Shown here: positions 12,066 through 23,000 of the stretch, piece by piece
Layout: each line of letters starts with the position of its first letter
How positions within the stretch are numbered: position 1 is the stretch's first letter
Source: Cryptomeria japonica
Taxonomy: Eukaryota > Streptophyta > Pinopsida > Cupressales > Cupressaceae
Length of the DNA: 64,000 bases
NCBI RefSeq assembly: GCF_030272615.1
Contig: NC_081406.1
Coordinates: 232,306,396 to 232,370,395, forward strand
Reading direction: 5' to 3'
Made by a program: the position numbers and the translations under genes
Notes under the pieces: model-generated
Seen by the model: only the letters and a program-made list of their open reading frames with translations
What the model was told of the DNA's origin: nothing
Database searches by the model: none

Positions 12066-13260
12066 TCCCTTTTGGACTAACACGTTTGACATTAATGAAA
12101 ACCAAAACCTGTATTTGCAATAATCTCCTCCAATGCCATTGATGGCAACACTTGTGCCAAAACTTCTCCCTCTTTGACATTAAGGACAAAGGTTACAACA
12201 GTAAAACCAGTACACTATACAAAACCATTATCTTTAAGACCTTGTCAAGACTACCTACGCACATAATACCAAAAAATTGTTCCCTATGTAGAAGTTCAAC
12301 ATCTTACTGGATACCATTCTAAGTACTTCATTCACTTTTCTAAACTAGAGAAATGATGTCTTTGTGAATAGCCTTCAATTGTTCCCTATTGAAACTCTAA
12401 TCCTCCCATAGAAATTACAATATTGAATTGAATCTCCATCATTAAGATAAGTTCTTCTACTTCATCACAGCTCCCTGGAACAACTGCAAATACACTCAAT
12501 ACCTATGAATCTTTCAGAACTTTCACCATGCTATAAGATGCATATCCAAAATACCTCTAAGTCGATTTAAATATCTTTTGGTGCTCTATCTTTGATCTAC
12601 TAACTTATTTAGTTTTGAGTATAGGCCCTCTAACTCTGTTTTGCCCTTTCCATCTTCGTCCTCCATTAAATCTATAGGCTTAGACTTCTCCATAATCCTT
12701 GATTCAAAACATTTAATCTCCTTCTATATATATTTAGTAGAGTAGGGTCATGCATGACTAAATTTATATACATTGATTACACTATTAACACTTTTCTCAA
12801 ATGCTTCAATACCTTCTTTTAGCTGGTTGTGTGCCTCTACATACTTATTTACAAGCTCATTTAGTCTCTTCTTTGTCAAATTCTTCTCAATTTTTGCCAT
12901 AATTGTTGCTTCAATATTAGAAGCATAACTCTTCAATTTTATTAACAATGCCCCTAATTGATCTTCATTTGTCAAAGATTTATCTAACTATATAGCCGAG
13001 AATTTCTCTTGAAGAAACTTCACTGTGTCCTCAATTAATTCTATACACACTACTTTTGACACTATTTACTTATTTCTAGTTCTATGACTTAGGACGTCAC
13101 TTAGATGTACCATGTGGAGGAGAGTGAGCTTTTCCAAGTCCAACTTTCCTTGAGTTATCAATACCTCAAATATATCTGATGTTACCACCAGTTCAAATTT
13201 CATTTGCAATTTTAAAAGATCTAGTTCAAAATTAGAAGATTCACCTAAAGACATTCGCTA
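12066..13260 (-). pseudogene. Relic E: decayed ORF2 end of an older pol-less element
   Basis: Near 12122 the plus strand reads AATCTCCTCCAATGCCATTG then GATGGCAACAC, a decayed copy of the polypurine-tract block seen in C and D. To its right on the minus strand are a Lys/Glu-rich coiled-coil-like piece at 12748-12975 (LVNKYVEAHNQLKEGIEAFE) and a piece at 13066-13254 (TQGKLDLEKLTLL) resembling the ORF2 N-terminal region of A (DGKLDSKFEHI). The similarity is weak and the copy heavily decayed. It could be part of another LTR element type. Confidence 0.45.
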
Positions 13261-13329
13261 GTAAAATTTTAAAAGAGCATTTTTGAAGCATTAAGTTTCC
13301 ATGGATTAGCCAACTTCTATAGGAAGTTT

Positions 13330-14512
13330 ATTATAAATTTTAGTGGGATTTATGCAATGATTACAAAGACAATGAAAGGAAATAAAAAATATTTTTTTTG
13401 GATAGGTGCAAAGGAGAGGAGTTTTAGTATTTTGAAGGTAAAGGTGATGGAACAAATCGTGTTAGTATTTCTCGACTTTGGAAAAGTGTTCCAAGTTAAT
13501 TGTGATACAAGTGGTCCACAATGATAGGGGGAGTTTTGAGTCAAGGGAGTGAACCAATAGCTTATTTTAGTGAGAAGTTAAATAAGGGAAAGAGAAAGTA
13601 ATCCATGTATGATCAAGAATTTTATGCATAGTGCAAGCACTCAAGAAATGAAGACATTACTTGCTATCAAAATAGTTCATGCTATACACCGATCATCATG
13701 CATTGCAATTAATTAATAGCCAAGGTAAGTTGAGTCAAAAGCATATGAAGTTGGTTGAGTTTCTACAAAGTTATTCTTTTGTTTTGAAACATATAAGTTG
13801 AAAATCAAATAGAGTTATTGATGCATTGAGTAGGAGGTTTATTTGTTGAATGAGATTAGAGTGAATGTTGCTAGTTTTTACTATTTGGGAGAGTTGTATG
13901 AAGAGGATGACAATTTTAAAGAACCTTGGCCAATGTGTAGGAGTCCAATTCAGACTGAAAAAAATCCATGGTTGGAGTATTTTATACAAGGAATAGGTTT
14001 TGTATACCTCAAGGATCAATGAGGGAGAGCTTAATGAAAGAGACACATAGTGGGGATATGTCAACATGTCAAAGGAAAGAAGAAAAACAATTAATTATAC
14101 TAGCCATTACCAATGCCAGAGACCATGGGAATGCATTAACATGTATTATTTTTAGGATTACCATGAACACAAACATGTAATGATTCCAATCTTTTTGTAG
14201 TGGATAGATTTTGAAAAATAGCTCATTTTATACGATGTCAAAAGTGTAGTGATGATACTTATATAGATACATTGTTTTTCAAAGAGATAGTATGGTTGCA
14301 TTGTTTGCCAAATAGTATTATTTAAGATAGAGACACCAAATTCGTTAGTCATTTTTGGTGTACTTTATGGAAAAATGTTGGAACATGACTGGGTTTTAGT
14401 TTAGTGTACCATCCTCAAACCAATAGTCCACCTGAAATTTTCAATAGAAGTTTGGGTAATTTGTTGAGATGTTTGGTTGAGGATAAACCAACTCAGTGGG
14501 ATTTAATATTGG
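13330..14512 (+). pseudogene. Ty3/gypsy RNase H-integrase fragment
   Basis: In shifting plus-strand frames, RNase H-like peptides PIAYFSEKLNKGK and LYTDHHALQLINSQGK are followed by SNRVIDALSRR, the usual end of gypsy RNase H. Integrase pieces follow: DRDTKFVSHFW and FSLVYHPQTNSPPEIFNRS. The order matches the gypsy element at 56463-63624, where the same motifs read YTDNHALSFLNG and DRDTKFVSHFWQILW. RT, Gag and both LTRs are missing. Many stops and indels make it a dead, old fragment. It breaks off at 14512 inside the integrase. Confidence 0.8.
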
Positions 14513-15596
14513 TGTAGCATCATAAATTGTACTCGCTTACAATTTTATCCTCACCTAGGCCTCACTTTAGCATTCCAACTTTCAATGTCTAATTACAGTG
14601 TTGCTTCTACTCACACCTCATTCCAAACTCACATTTTCATCACCTATCAATTTGCCCCTTCATTTCGAAGTCTTAATTTTGAAGACTAGGGCGTGGGATG
14701 CCTTGGTCCTAAACCAAGACCAAGAAAACTGACACCCTGGTCCTAAATCAAGACTAGGGTGTACCATTCCTTAGTCCTCCTAATTAGACCCTAAATTGGG
14801 GCCTCACAACGGTCATTTCATTTGAGAAAAAAATTGATCCCATGTTGGACTATTCCAAAAAATTAATTTCTTTTTGGATGGTCAAGTATAAAATAAAAAA
14901 TATTTTATTACAACCTTTCATTACATTTATTGAATCAATTTCATGGTTAATTCCAAAATTGAGGTTTGACCTAAGGCAAACCCCTAGTCCCAACATCTTT
15001 CTCTCTATTTCCGTGTGCAGAAAATAGGTGCAGTGGCTATACTCAAGAACTCTGGTAGTGTTGACAGTGACAAATATGTTTAACTTTCAATGATAAAAAA
15101 TTTGAAGGACCAAGGTGGATCTGTGCTACCTAGTCTCAAAAAATCAAGTTGAACTTCTAGGAATAGGTTCTAAACATCTTCTTTTGCCAATACCTTAGTT
15201 TGTGGCTCTATGAGATATCTGTAGAAGTCTGTTTGTGACTATTTACTTCAATTATTCATACTTTTACCCTAATTTCATAATTGCAATCCAAATTCAACTA
15301 AGAAAGAGAATAAAACAATAGTATCCAGTTGAATCCAATTAGAATCTCAGACCTTTCCCCATCAGGATTGAGCGTAGATCTATTGGGTTCAACCCTCTCT
15401 TCAATGTAATTATGTTAATTGGGTTATTTAGTGAATTTACTTGGTGAAACCCTAGGGCATGTGCAGGATCATGAGGGGCCAAAAAGTGGCGATATGAAAA
15501 AAATTGCCTTCTCCACTTGCCTAAAAACGCAAAAAATTCGGGTTGACTTTTTGTTTGGCTTGGATGTCAATACATCTAGCCATGACAAAAACCCAA
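14513..15596. other. Unassigned stretch starting with an LTR-like end
   Basis: The integrase fragment is interrupted at TGTAGCATCATAAATTGTAC, which looks like an LTR start. I could not find the matching end or a target duplication. There is a short internal repeat about tracts of CCTGGTCCTAAA. No coding sequence can be supported. Confidence 0.35.
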
Positions 15597-15975
15597 CCAA
15601 ATCGGATATCCGATATTAATAAAATATATATTATATTATATATGATATAATATATAATATAATATATTATATAATTTATATAATATAAAATATTATATAT
15701 TATTCATATAATATATTATATATGAATAATATATAATATAATATTTAATTATATTATATATAATATATTATATTTTATCTTATATTATATAATATATATT
15801 ATAATATATTATATATAATATATAATATAGTATATAGTATATAGTGTATATAATATATAATATATTATATATTATATATTATATACTATATTATATTATA
15901 TAATATATAATATATTATATATTAACTTTTAGGAATCGGATATCCGAATAAATCAGATATCTGATTCCCGTTGGT
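15597..15975. repeat. AT-rich block bounded by GGATATCC palindromes
   Basis: About 310 bp of almost pure A/T (ATATTATATAATATA types, self-complementary) lies between AATCGGATATCCGAT at 15600 and AATCGGATATCCGAAT at about 15935, followed by CAGATATCTGATT. The ends are inverted copies of the same motif. It could be a low-complexity expansion or the core of a small foldback element. Confidence 0.6.
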
Positions 15976-16257
15976 ATGTTTATACCCATGGTGACAACTC
16001 GTGGGTCATTTTTTACCCACTGGTTGCGCGAAAGGATTGAAATATGATATTGTATTTTAGTGGATATCTGATTTGGGGGCAATTTTTTTGTCATCTAAAG
16101 TATGATTTATTACACTTTTGTTGTTTTTTATCAATTTTTTCGCATTTTTAATTTGTTTTTTAAATGTTTTTTATAGAAACTAAGTTTTTTCATTTGAAAT
16201 ACATTGTTCTTTCAAATTTGCTAATTAAATTCAAATTTTTGAATTCAATCAGATTAA

Positions 16258-18213
16258 ATGAGGGATAACAATGATAATCCTGAAAAACCACAACCGCCAC
16301 AACCACCAAACCCTTAGTTAGCAAATCCTCCATTACCAAATCCCCCCTTAATTCAAGATTTAATTGGTCAAAATTTGAACTAATTGAGGGGCATTACAAA
16401 TGTCTACAGTTGAATCCCTCATCTAACCCCAATGTTAGATACTCTTAATGTCATAATAAACAAGGTAGAAACCATGACTGCGGAGCACAGTGCTGCTCTT
16501 TTGTGGTGAGATTCCATAAGGGCTAGATATGCGAATGGCTTGACCTATGATCAGGTTAAGGAGCTTGAAATACTGAAAGCTGATATTGTCGCATCGTTCG
16601 TCAATCCCCACACTAGACAACTCGTAGATGTGAAAAAAATAAAACTTTTCATCAAATAGTGTACAAATGATGATATTGTAAATAACTTTTGGGATCGTTG
16701 GTGGATGGTTTTTGAAAGACCACCCAACAATCTGAATGTCCTGTTTTATTTCATTAAATTTTTTTATGTTGAGTTTTTTTTGGGCAAGCATGTCAACTAC
16801 TTTGACATCAAGCCTTTCCAGGGTGTGGGTTTAGGTATGCCTCAAGATAGACCTGGGGAAATTCAAGTATTATAGGGCCCATATGTTCCCCCTCCTCCCA
16901 TTGATCTCCCATCTCTAGTACAACATCCATATATCATAGCTGAGACAACGTCACAGACTATATCAACTATTCACTCTTTGAGTAGCTTTTTGGTTTCTCA
17001 GGTTGGAGCACTAGCTCAACCTTTCAGTGATGCTAGCGGTGGATCCGGTGGTGGTGACACGTCCTCTTTGGCTCCACATATTTGTGTGCCACATACATGT
17101 GCTATGTGTGGGCAAGTATGCTTAGGTCCTATTGGAGAACCTGTTGATCCTCCTGCGGACATTGTTGATTATGAGGTGCATGATATGCTCGATGCACCAT
17201 ATGTGATGATAGGGACTAAAGGATACCCTAGAGAGTCCTCACATGCTAGAGGCAAGGAGGTACCTTCATCATACACTAATGATGTAGTAGTAACACTTGT
17301 AATTTCATAGAGAATTTTATTTTAAATGAATACTTATAAGAGATAGTATTAAGTAGTAATGTTTATATATATGGTCTATTTAATAGTTGATGAATGAGGA
17401 GTTAACACAGGTCCATGATGGCACCTTGATGGTCATTTCATTTGGCCTTGACAACTATACGGTACATATATTATTGCACCTAGTCATTTACATTTTTTAT
17501 TGTACATACATGCTCGTCATTTAAATTGTCATTAATTAAATTATATAGTAACTTGCATGTTTATTTTATTTTAGTATTGTAGGACACAACTAGCACGAAT
17601 GTGGTGTAGCGCGATTTGGGCTTTGGTCTAGTGTAGTCGGAGACAAGGGAAAGGTAATTGAATGTAAACATGATTGAATTAAGAGTTTAAATAACTTATA
17701 ATGATTATACATGTCTACGTAGATTGATAGTTTCACATACTTGACATCTTTATGTACAGGGAATTCTTGGCTTCACATCCTTGTTGACTGCAACCACTAT
17801 ACCCGAAGAAATCTAGAAGAGATGACTTAGGTACATGCGTTTATTTTATTTTATGTTTAGAAGATATAATTTGTTCCTATCATCCACAATTATATGCTAA
17901 CTTGTATTGAAATGTTATGTTTGTGAACATATATAGGTTGTATACGAAATTTTTGATGACATACCTTCTCTAGCGAAACATATTTCAGGACTCCTCCCAA
18001 GATGAAGAGAAAATGTGGAGATGAGGTAATCAAGAATTCAATTTGAGAGTACAATTATTTTTCAATGTATATTGATTTTTATGTTAACTTTTCAAATGTA
18101 AATTATATAATATAACTAATCTTAATTGTGGTTTGATTTTTCTTGTGTAGGATCCTTCAAAAATTAGTAGTGCTGCAAAGATGATCGATTTTGATGATCC
18201 ATCAGTAGTTTAG
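16258..18213 (+). pseudogene. Decayed multi-exon gene of unknown family
   Basis: A frame starts at 16258 (MRDNNDNPEKPQPPQPPNP) and continues with several stops to 17310. It has a Pro/Gln-rich N-terminus, a helix-like stretch (GLTYDQVKELEILKADIVA), a Pro-rich linker (GPYVPPPPIDLP) and a cysteine cluster (CVPHTCAMCGQVC) near 17080-17130. Further short segments are bounded by AG on the left and GT on the right: 17387-17461, 17577-17653, 17760-17830, 17937-18025 and 18151-18213. Five consecutive intron-like gaps argue for a formerly spliced gene. Stops at expected Gln or Arg codons show decay. I do not recognise the family. It may be the second gene of a DNA transposon or a host pseudogene. The chain of exons is my inference. 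Confidence 0.45.
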
Positions 18214-18288
18214 GATGTTATAGACCATTTTGCGATACTTACATGTCTAGTTGGCATGTATATTTTGTATATGGACATACATTTACAT

Positions 18289-19490
18289 ATATTTGATGAA
18301 TACTAAGAGGGGGGGGGGGTGAATTAGTATACCAAAAAATACTGAACTCAAACACTTTATTAGTTTAGCAGTAAACCGGTATAACAGTTTAACTAACAAA
18401 CCAGTTAACACAAATGCAAACCAAACAACAAGTAAGGAATTCACCCACAGAAGCACAATCACCATAACACAAGAGATTTTGACGTGGAAACTCAAATGGG
18501 AAAAACCATGGTGAGATGAAACTCACAAGTAACTATCTGCAGAATAGTAACCAGACCGGTTAAGGTCATACAACGTTCTTTACCAGAACAGATCCTGTTA
18601 GGAATCTCAATCTCTGTTAGGAGATAAGTCCAATTAAAGACTACCTTGTGAGAGGATTTCAGATCCACAGATGTGAATCACCTTGTTAGAGGATTTACAA
18701 AGGCTTTTCTGGGCCTACCCAGTTAAGGGTTTCTAACTTGTCAAAGATGTGAGTAATCAACAAGTGAATGATCTAGCAAATGGCACAATCTGCTTGATTA
18801 GATCCATGGTAGGTCATTGCTAATGCATTTTAGCATTACTTCAGTATTCAGTAAATCCACACTCTGTTACAACACAAAACTTGATCTTCTTTATTAAGAT
18901 CACACATACAAGAACTCATCAACCACCGAAAACCCTAACAGCTACACATACTAAAACCCTAGACATGATGTCCTTAAAAGGAATCTGATTTCATGTCGGT
19001 CCAATAGGATTACATTGCAAGTTCCTAGGTTCATTGTATCTAGACACATTTGGTAATACGACACAAAATCACCGTCAAAGTGTCGGTGGATGGTAACTCA
19101 TCACAAGAATATATCGATTGGTAACTCATCACAAAGTATTACCAGTTTATACAACTTTACCAATTACTAGTTGGTAACTCAGAGTAATAACATTTGAATT
19201 ATTAAACAGATTACCAGTTGAAAAAATGAACACTGGGAAAATGATAACTACCGCTTTTAGTTCCTTTACTCTATTCCGCTTGAGATCCTCGAACCGCTTG
19301 AGGTCCTCATGCCGCTTGAGATCGGTAAACACTTTCTACAAAACACTGATAGTCTAAAGACTATAACATAATACCGGTTTGAAACAAATACCGGTTGATC
19401 ATAACTCATACATACAAAAAGTGATCTCATAACAAGTGTGTGTCCATCAATGACAATCACAACATAATCATCAAAAATGCCAACAATATT
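18289..19490 (-). mobile_element. Solo LTR of the pol-less/copia-type lineage, with target duplication
   Basis: The LTR itself is 18294-19485, from TGATGAATACTAAG to GCCAACA, about 1.19 kb. It is flanked by a perfect ATATT duplication at 18289-18293 and 19486-19490. It contains the G-rich run with GGTGAATTAGTA at the left end and GACGTGGAAACTCAAATGGG near 18481, both typical of the LTRs of B and the copia element. Only one LTR remains, as expected after recombination between the two LTRs. Confidence 0.9.
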
Positions 19491-20129
19491 GACATACATT
19501 TTGTTTGAATTGGTGTTTATATACATTTACATATATGGACATACACTTGTAATTATTTGACATTTTGATATATAGAAGTTGAGATTTGATATAACTTGTT
19601 CCTCATGTGCATGACATCATTATTTTAAACTTTAATCTTCAATCCAATAATTAACAATGGTTAAATAATGAACAATACAATGTTGTTTGTATAATCTTGA
19701 GATTCTATATAATTTATTCCATCTAAATCTTAAGTGTTAAATTTGGTTGCCTTTGGCAACTTCACCAAATTTAATGACCATATTGGTATTGTTAGTAATC
19801 ATAACATGGATACTTAGTAATGACAAATTAAAAGTAGCAAAGCATCTTTTACAATGGAATGGAATTTTTTCATAATCGATTGGTTACATTTAGCAACAAT
19901 CCCCCATCATTAAAGCCATCTCAGTAGGGAGATTTTGTGAAGAGGTTCATTTCCACACATTACCCATTAAATTTAAGGCCTAAATATATGAACTCTAAAC
20001 ATAAACTTGTTTTGAGTGTCATTCAGCTACTGAAAGAAACAAAATTTACCTTCCTTTCTTTTACTATCACGTGCAAAATATGTCCACCCCTCACTGAATG
20101 TAGGCATATTGTGCTTCATAATGCATCAT
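19491..20129. other. Non-coding stretch
   Basis: AT-rich, with no open frame longer than chance and no repeat I can match to other parts of the window, apart from short TACATTTACATATATGGACA repeats that also flank the solo LTR on its left. Confidence 0.5.
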
Positions 20130-21830
20130 AATGTTGGTTCCAACAAGTTTGGTTAGGCATTATTACCCTAGGCATGCTCCTTTTTTTCCCCCCACTTGGT
20201 CGAATGCTCAGGGCCATACCCTACCAGTGTCATCCCTTGAGCGCCCTAAGTACGAAAAATTATCAAAATTTGGCAGGTTCTATCTCGGAATATGTGGCAC
20301 ATGCAACTGATCCATTTGAACCTATAGAGTCATGTGAGGGATTCCTACAATATATTTTCTCATTTTTTCAAGATTTAGAGTGGTTTTCATAGGGCAACTA
20401 TTTTTCACTTGACGAAAAAATTGTTAGTTTCATTCAATGAAAAGTTGCCACAGAACCCAATTCTCATTCTGCTCGTTGTGGGTGCGAACCGTCAGATCCA
20501 AAAAAATTGGTTAGGAATTCTTACCCTAGGCATGCTCCTGTTCCCCCCCCACTTGGTCGAACACTTAGGGGCATACCCTACCGACATCGTCCCTTGAGCA
20601 CCCTAAGTGCGAAAAATTATCAAAATTTAACAGGTTCTATCTTGGAATTCATGGCACATGTGAATGATCTATTTGAACCTACAAGATCATGTGAGAGCTT
20701 CCTACAATATTTTGTCTTGGTTTTTCAAGATTCGGAGCGGTTTTTCGTAGAGCAACGATTTTTCACTTGATGAAAAAATCATCAGTTTCATTTAATGAAA
20801 AGTTACCACAGAGCCCAATTCTCATTCTGCTCATCGTGGGCATGAATCATTGATTCCAACATATCTAGATAGGAATTATTACCCTAGGCATGCTCATGTT
20901 TTCCCCCGACTTGGTCAAATGCTCAGTGCCATACGCTATCGACGCCGTCCCTTGAGTGCCCTTAGTGTGAAAAATTGTCAAAATTTGACAGGTTCTATCT
21001 CATAATCTGTGGCACCTGTGGATAATCCATTTCAACCTATAGGGTCACGTGAGGGATTCCTAAAACAACCTATCTTGGTTTTTCAATATTTGGAGTGGCT
21101 TTCAAAGGGCAAGGATTTTTCACTCGACGAAAAAATCATCAGTTTCATTCAATGAAAAGTTGCCACGGAGCCCAATTCTTGTTCATCTCGCCGTGGGCAC
21201 GAACCATTGGTTATAACACATCTAGCTAGACATTATTACCTTATGCATTCTCATTCCCCCCCCACTCAGTCGAATGCTCAGGGACATACCCTACCGACGT
21301 CATCCCTTGAGTGCCCTAAGTGCGAAAAATTGTCAAAATTTGACAAGTTCTATCTCAAAATCTGTGGCACCTGCGAATGATCGGTTTGAGCCTACAGGGT
21401 CACGTGAGGGCTTCCTACAATATTTTGTCATCCCTTGAGCACCCTAAGTGCAAAAAATTGTCAAATTTTGATAGGTTCTATCTTGTAATCCGTGGCACTT
21501 GCAGATGATCCGTTTGAACCTACAGGGTCACATGAGGGATCCCTACTATATCCTATCTCAGATTTTCAAGATTCAAAGCGGTTTTCATAGGGCAGTGATT
21601 TTTCACTTGATGAAAAAATCATCATATGCATTCAATGAAAAGTTGCCACGGAGCCCAATTTCTTGTTCTTCTCGTCATGGGCGCAAACAACCAGTTTCAA
21701 CATGTCCGATTAGGTATTCTTACCCTTGGCATGCTCCTCTTTTCCCCTCCCACTTTGTCGAACACTCAGGGCCATACCCTACCGACGTCGTCCCTTGAGC
21801 GCCCTAAGTGCGAAAAATTGTGAAACAAGC
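20130..21830 (+). repeat. Tandem array, period about 358 bp, nearly five units
   Basis: The marker TTACCCTAGGCATGCTC recurs at 20163, 20521, 20879, about 21236 (TTACCTTATGC) and 21720, giving steps of 358, 358, 357 and 484. The long last step holds an extra copy of about 126 bp (CATCCCTTGAG to the ATTTTG region), duplicated at 21301 and about 21428. Each unit has a run of Ts and Cs, a CCCTTGAGCGCCCTAAGTG block and a TTTTTCACTTGACGAAAAAA block. Frames of 60-90 codons seen in some units look incidental. Confidence 0.92.
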
Positions 21831-22051
21831 CTATATGAAATGATCATGAGGATGAAAAGGATAAATATAGACTAACGAGCCTATAATAATTTGTAATGAA
21901 TTTAGGGAAGCAATAATGATCATGATCATCAATATTTGCATATATTCTAGACACATAATTACCATTAGACTTGCATATGACATCCATGAACTTACATAAG
22001 TGGGCCATACACATAAGATTTGTTAGTCTATGCATTCTTTTTCATCATAAT
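21831..22051. other. Short spacer between tandem arrays
   Basis: No gene or repeat is seen in this 220-bp AT-rich stretch. Confidence 0.5.
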
Positions 22052-22392
22052 CAATACAACTACACCAATGTACTCATGTAAAATTACATTATATATCATC
22101 AATATAACTAAACCAGTGTACTCATGTACAAATACATTGCATATCATCAATACAACTACACTAATGTACTCATGTACACTTACATTATATATCATCAATA
22201 CAACTACACCAATGTGCTCATGTGTAAATAAATTGTATATATTTGTACTCATGTACAAATACACTATGTATCACCAATACAACTACACCAATGTGCTCAG
22301 GTGCAAATACATTGTATATATTTGTACTCATGCACAAATATGTCGTATATCATCATAACAAAGTTACATCAGTGTACTCATATACAAATACA
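22052..22392 (+). repeat. Tandem array, 48-bp units followed by 79-bp units
   Basis: CAATACAACTACACCAATG-type unit starts occur at 22052, 22100, 22148, 22196, 22275 and 22354. The first three steps are 48 bp. The last two are 79 bp because of an added 31-bp piece (ATATATTTGTACTCATG). Long frames read through here on both strands only because the array lacks stops. Confidence 0.9.
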
Positions 22393-22496
22393 ACATCCCA
22401 TTTCATGTGCATCTGATATCCTCACGTTCTAAGTGCCAAGCTTATGTAGAGAAATGTTTGCATATAAATGAAGACCAATATAAGAAACGCAAACAA

Positions 22497-22985
22497 CATC
22501 AAAAAGACCTACATTTTTAAGAATCGTTAATCTACACATAAAAAAACATGATAATAAATGGAGAGGTGGGATTATATACTGTGAAGATAGGTCCTTTCAA
22601 ATTAAATTGAGTGTACACACAATGTTGATGCAAAAATTGTGATGCAATATTATTACATGTATCATCAAAAAGACCTGTATTTTTAAGAATTGTTAATCTA
22701 CACATAAAAAACATGAACATAAAGGTTTTTGATCATTATTTGAAATGAAATTAATGATAATAAATAGAGAGGTTAGATTATATGTCATGAAGACTCATAT
22801 TTATATCGAGTGTACCCACTATGTTGATCTAAAAATCGTGATGCAATAGTATTGTTCTTAAAAAAATTTGCATTTTTAAGAATCCTTCATATATGAATAA
22901 AAAACTTGAACATAAAGGTTTTATGATCATTATTTGAGATGAAATGCATAATAAAAAATTAAGAGATAATAAAGACCTACTACTC
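22497..22985 (+). repeat. Imperfect tandem triplication, about 180-200 bp
   Basis: ACATCAAAAAGACCTACAT plus TTTTAAGAATCGTTAATC recurs near 22497, 22665 and 22860 with drift. Each copy continues with CATAAAAAACATGA and a TTGATGCAAAAATTGTGATG block. It lies directly downstream of the decayed transposase-like gene. Confidence 0.7.
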
Positions 22986-23000
22986 AAGTGTGCCTAATGG

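Noticed and set aside
22020-22358. A 112-codon plus-strand frame and a 78-codon minus-strand frame
   Set aside because: Both arise from the 48/79-bp tandem array, whose unit happens to lack stops.
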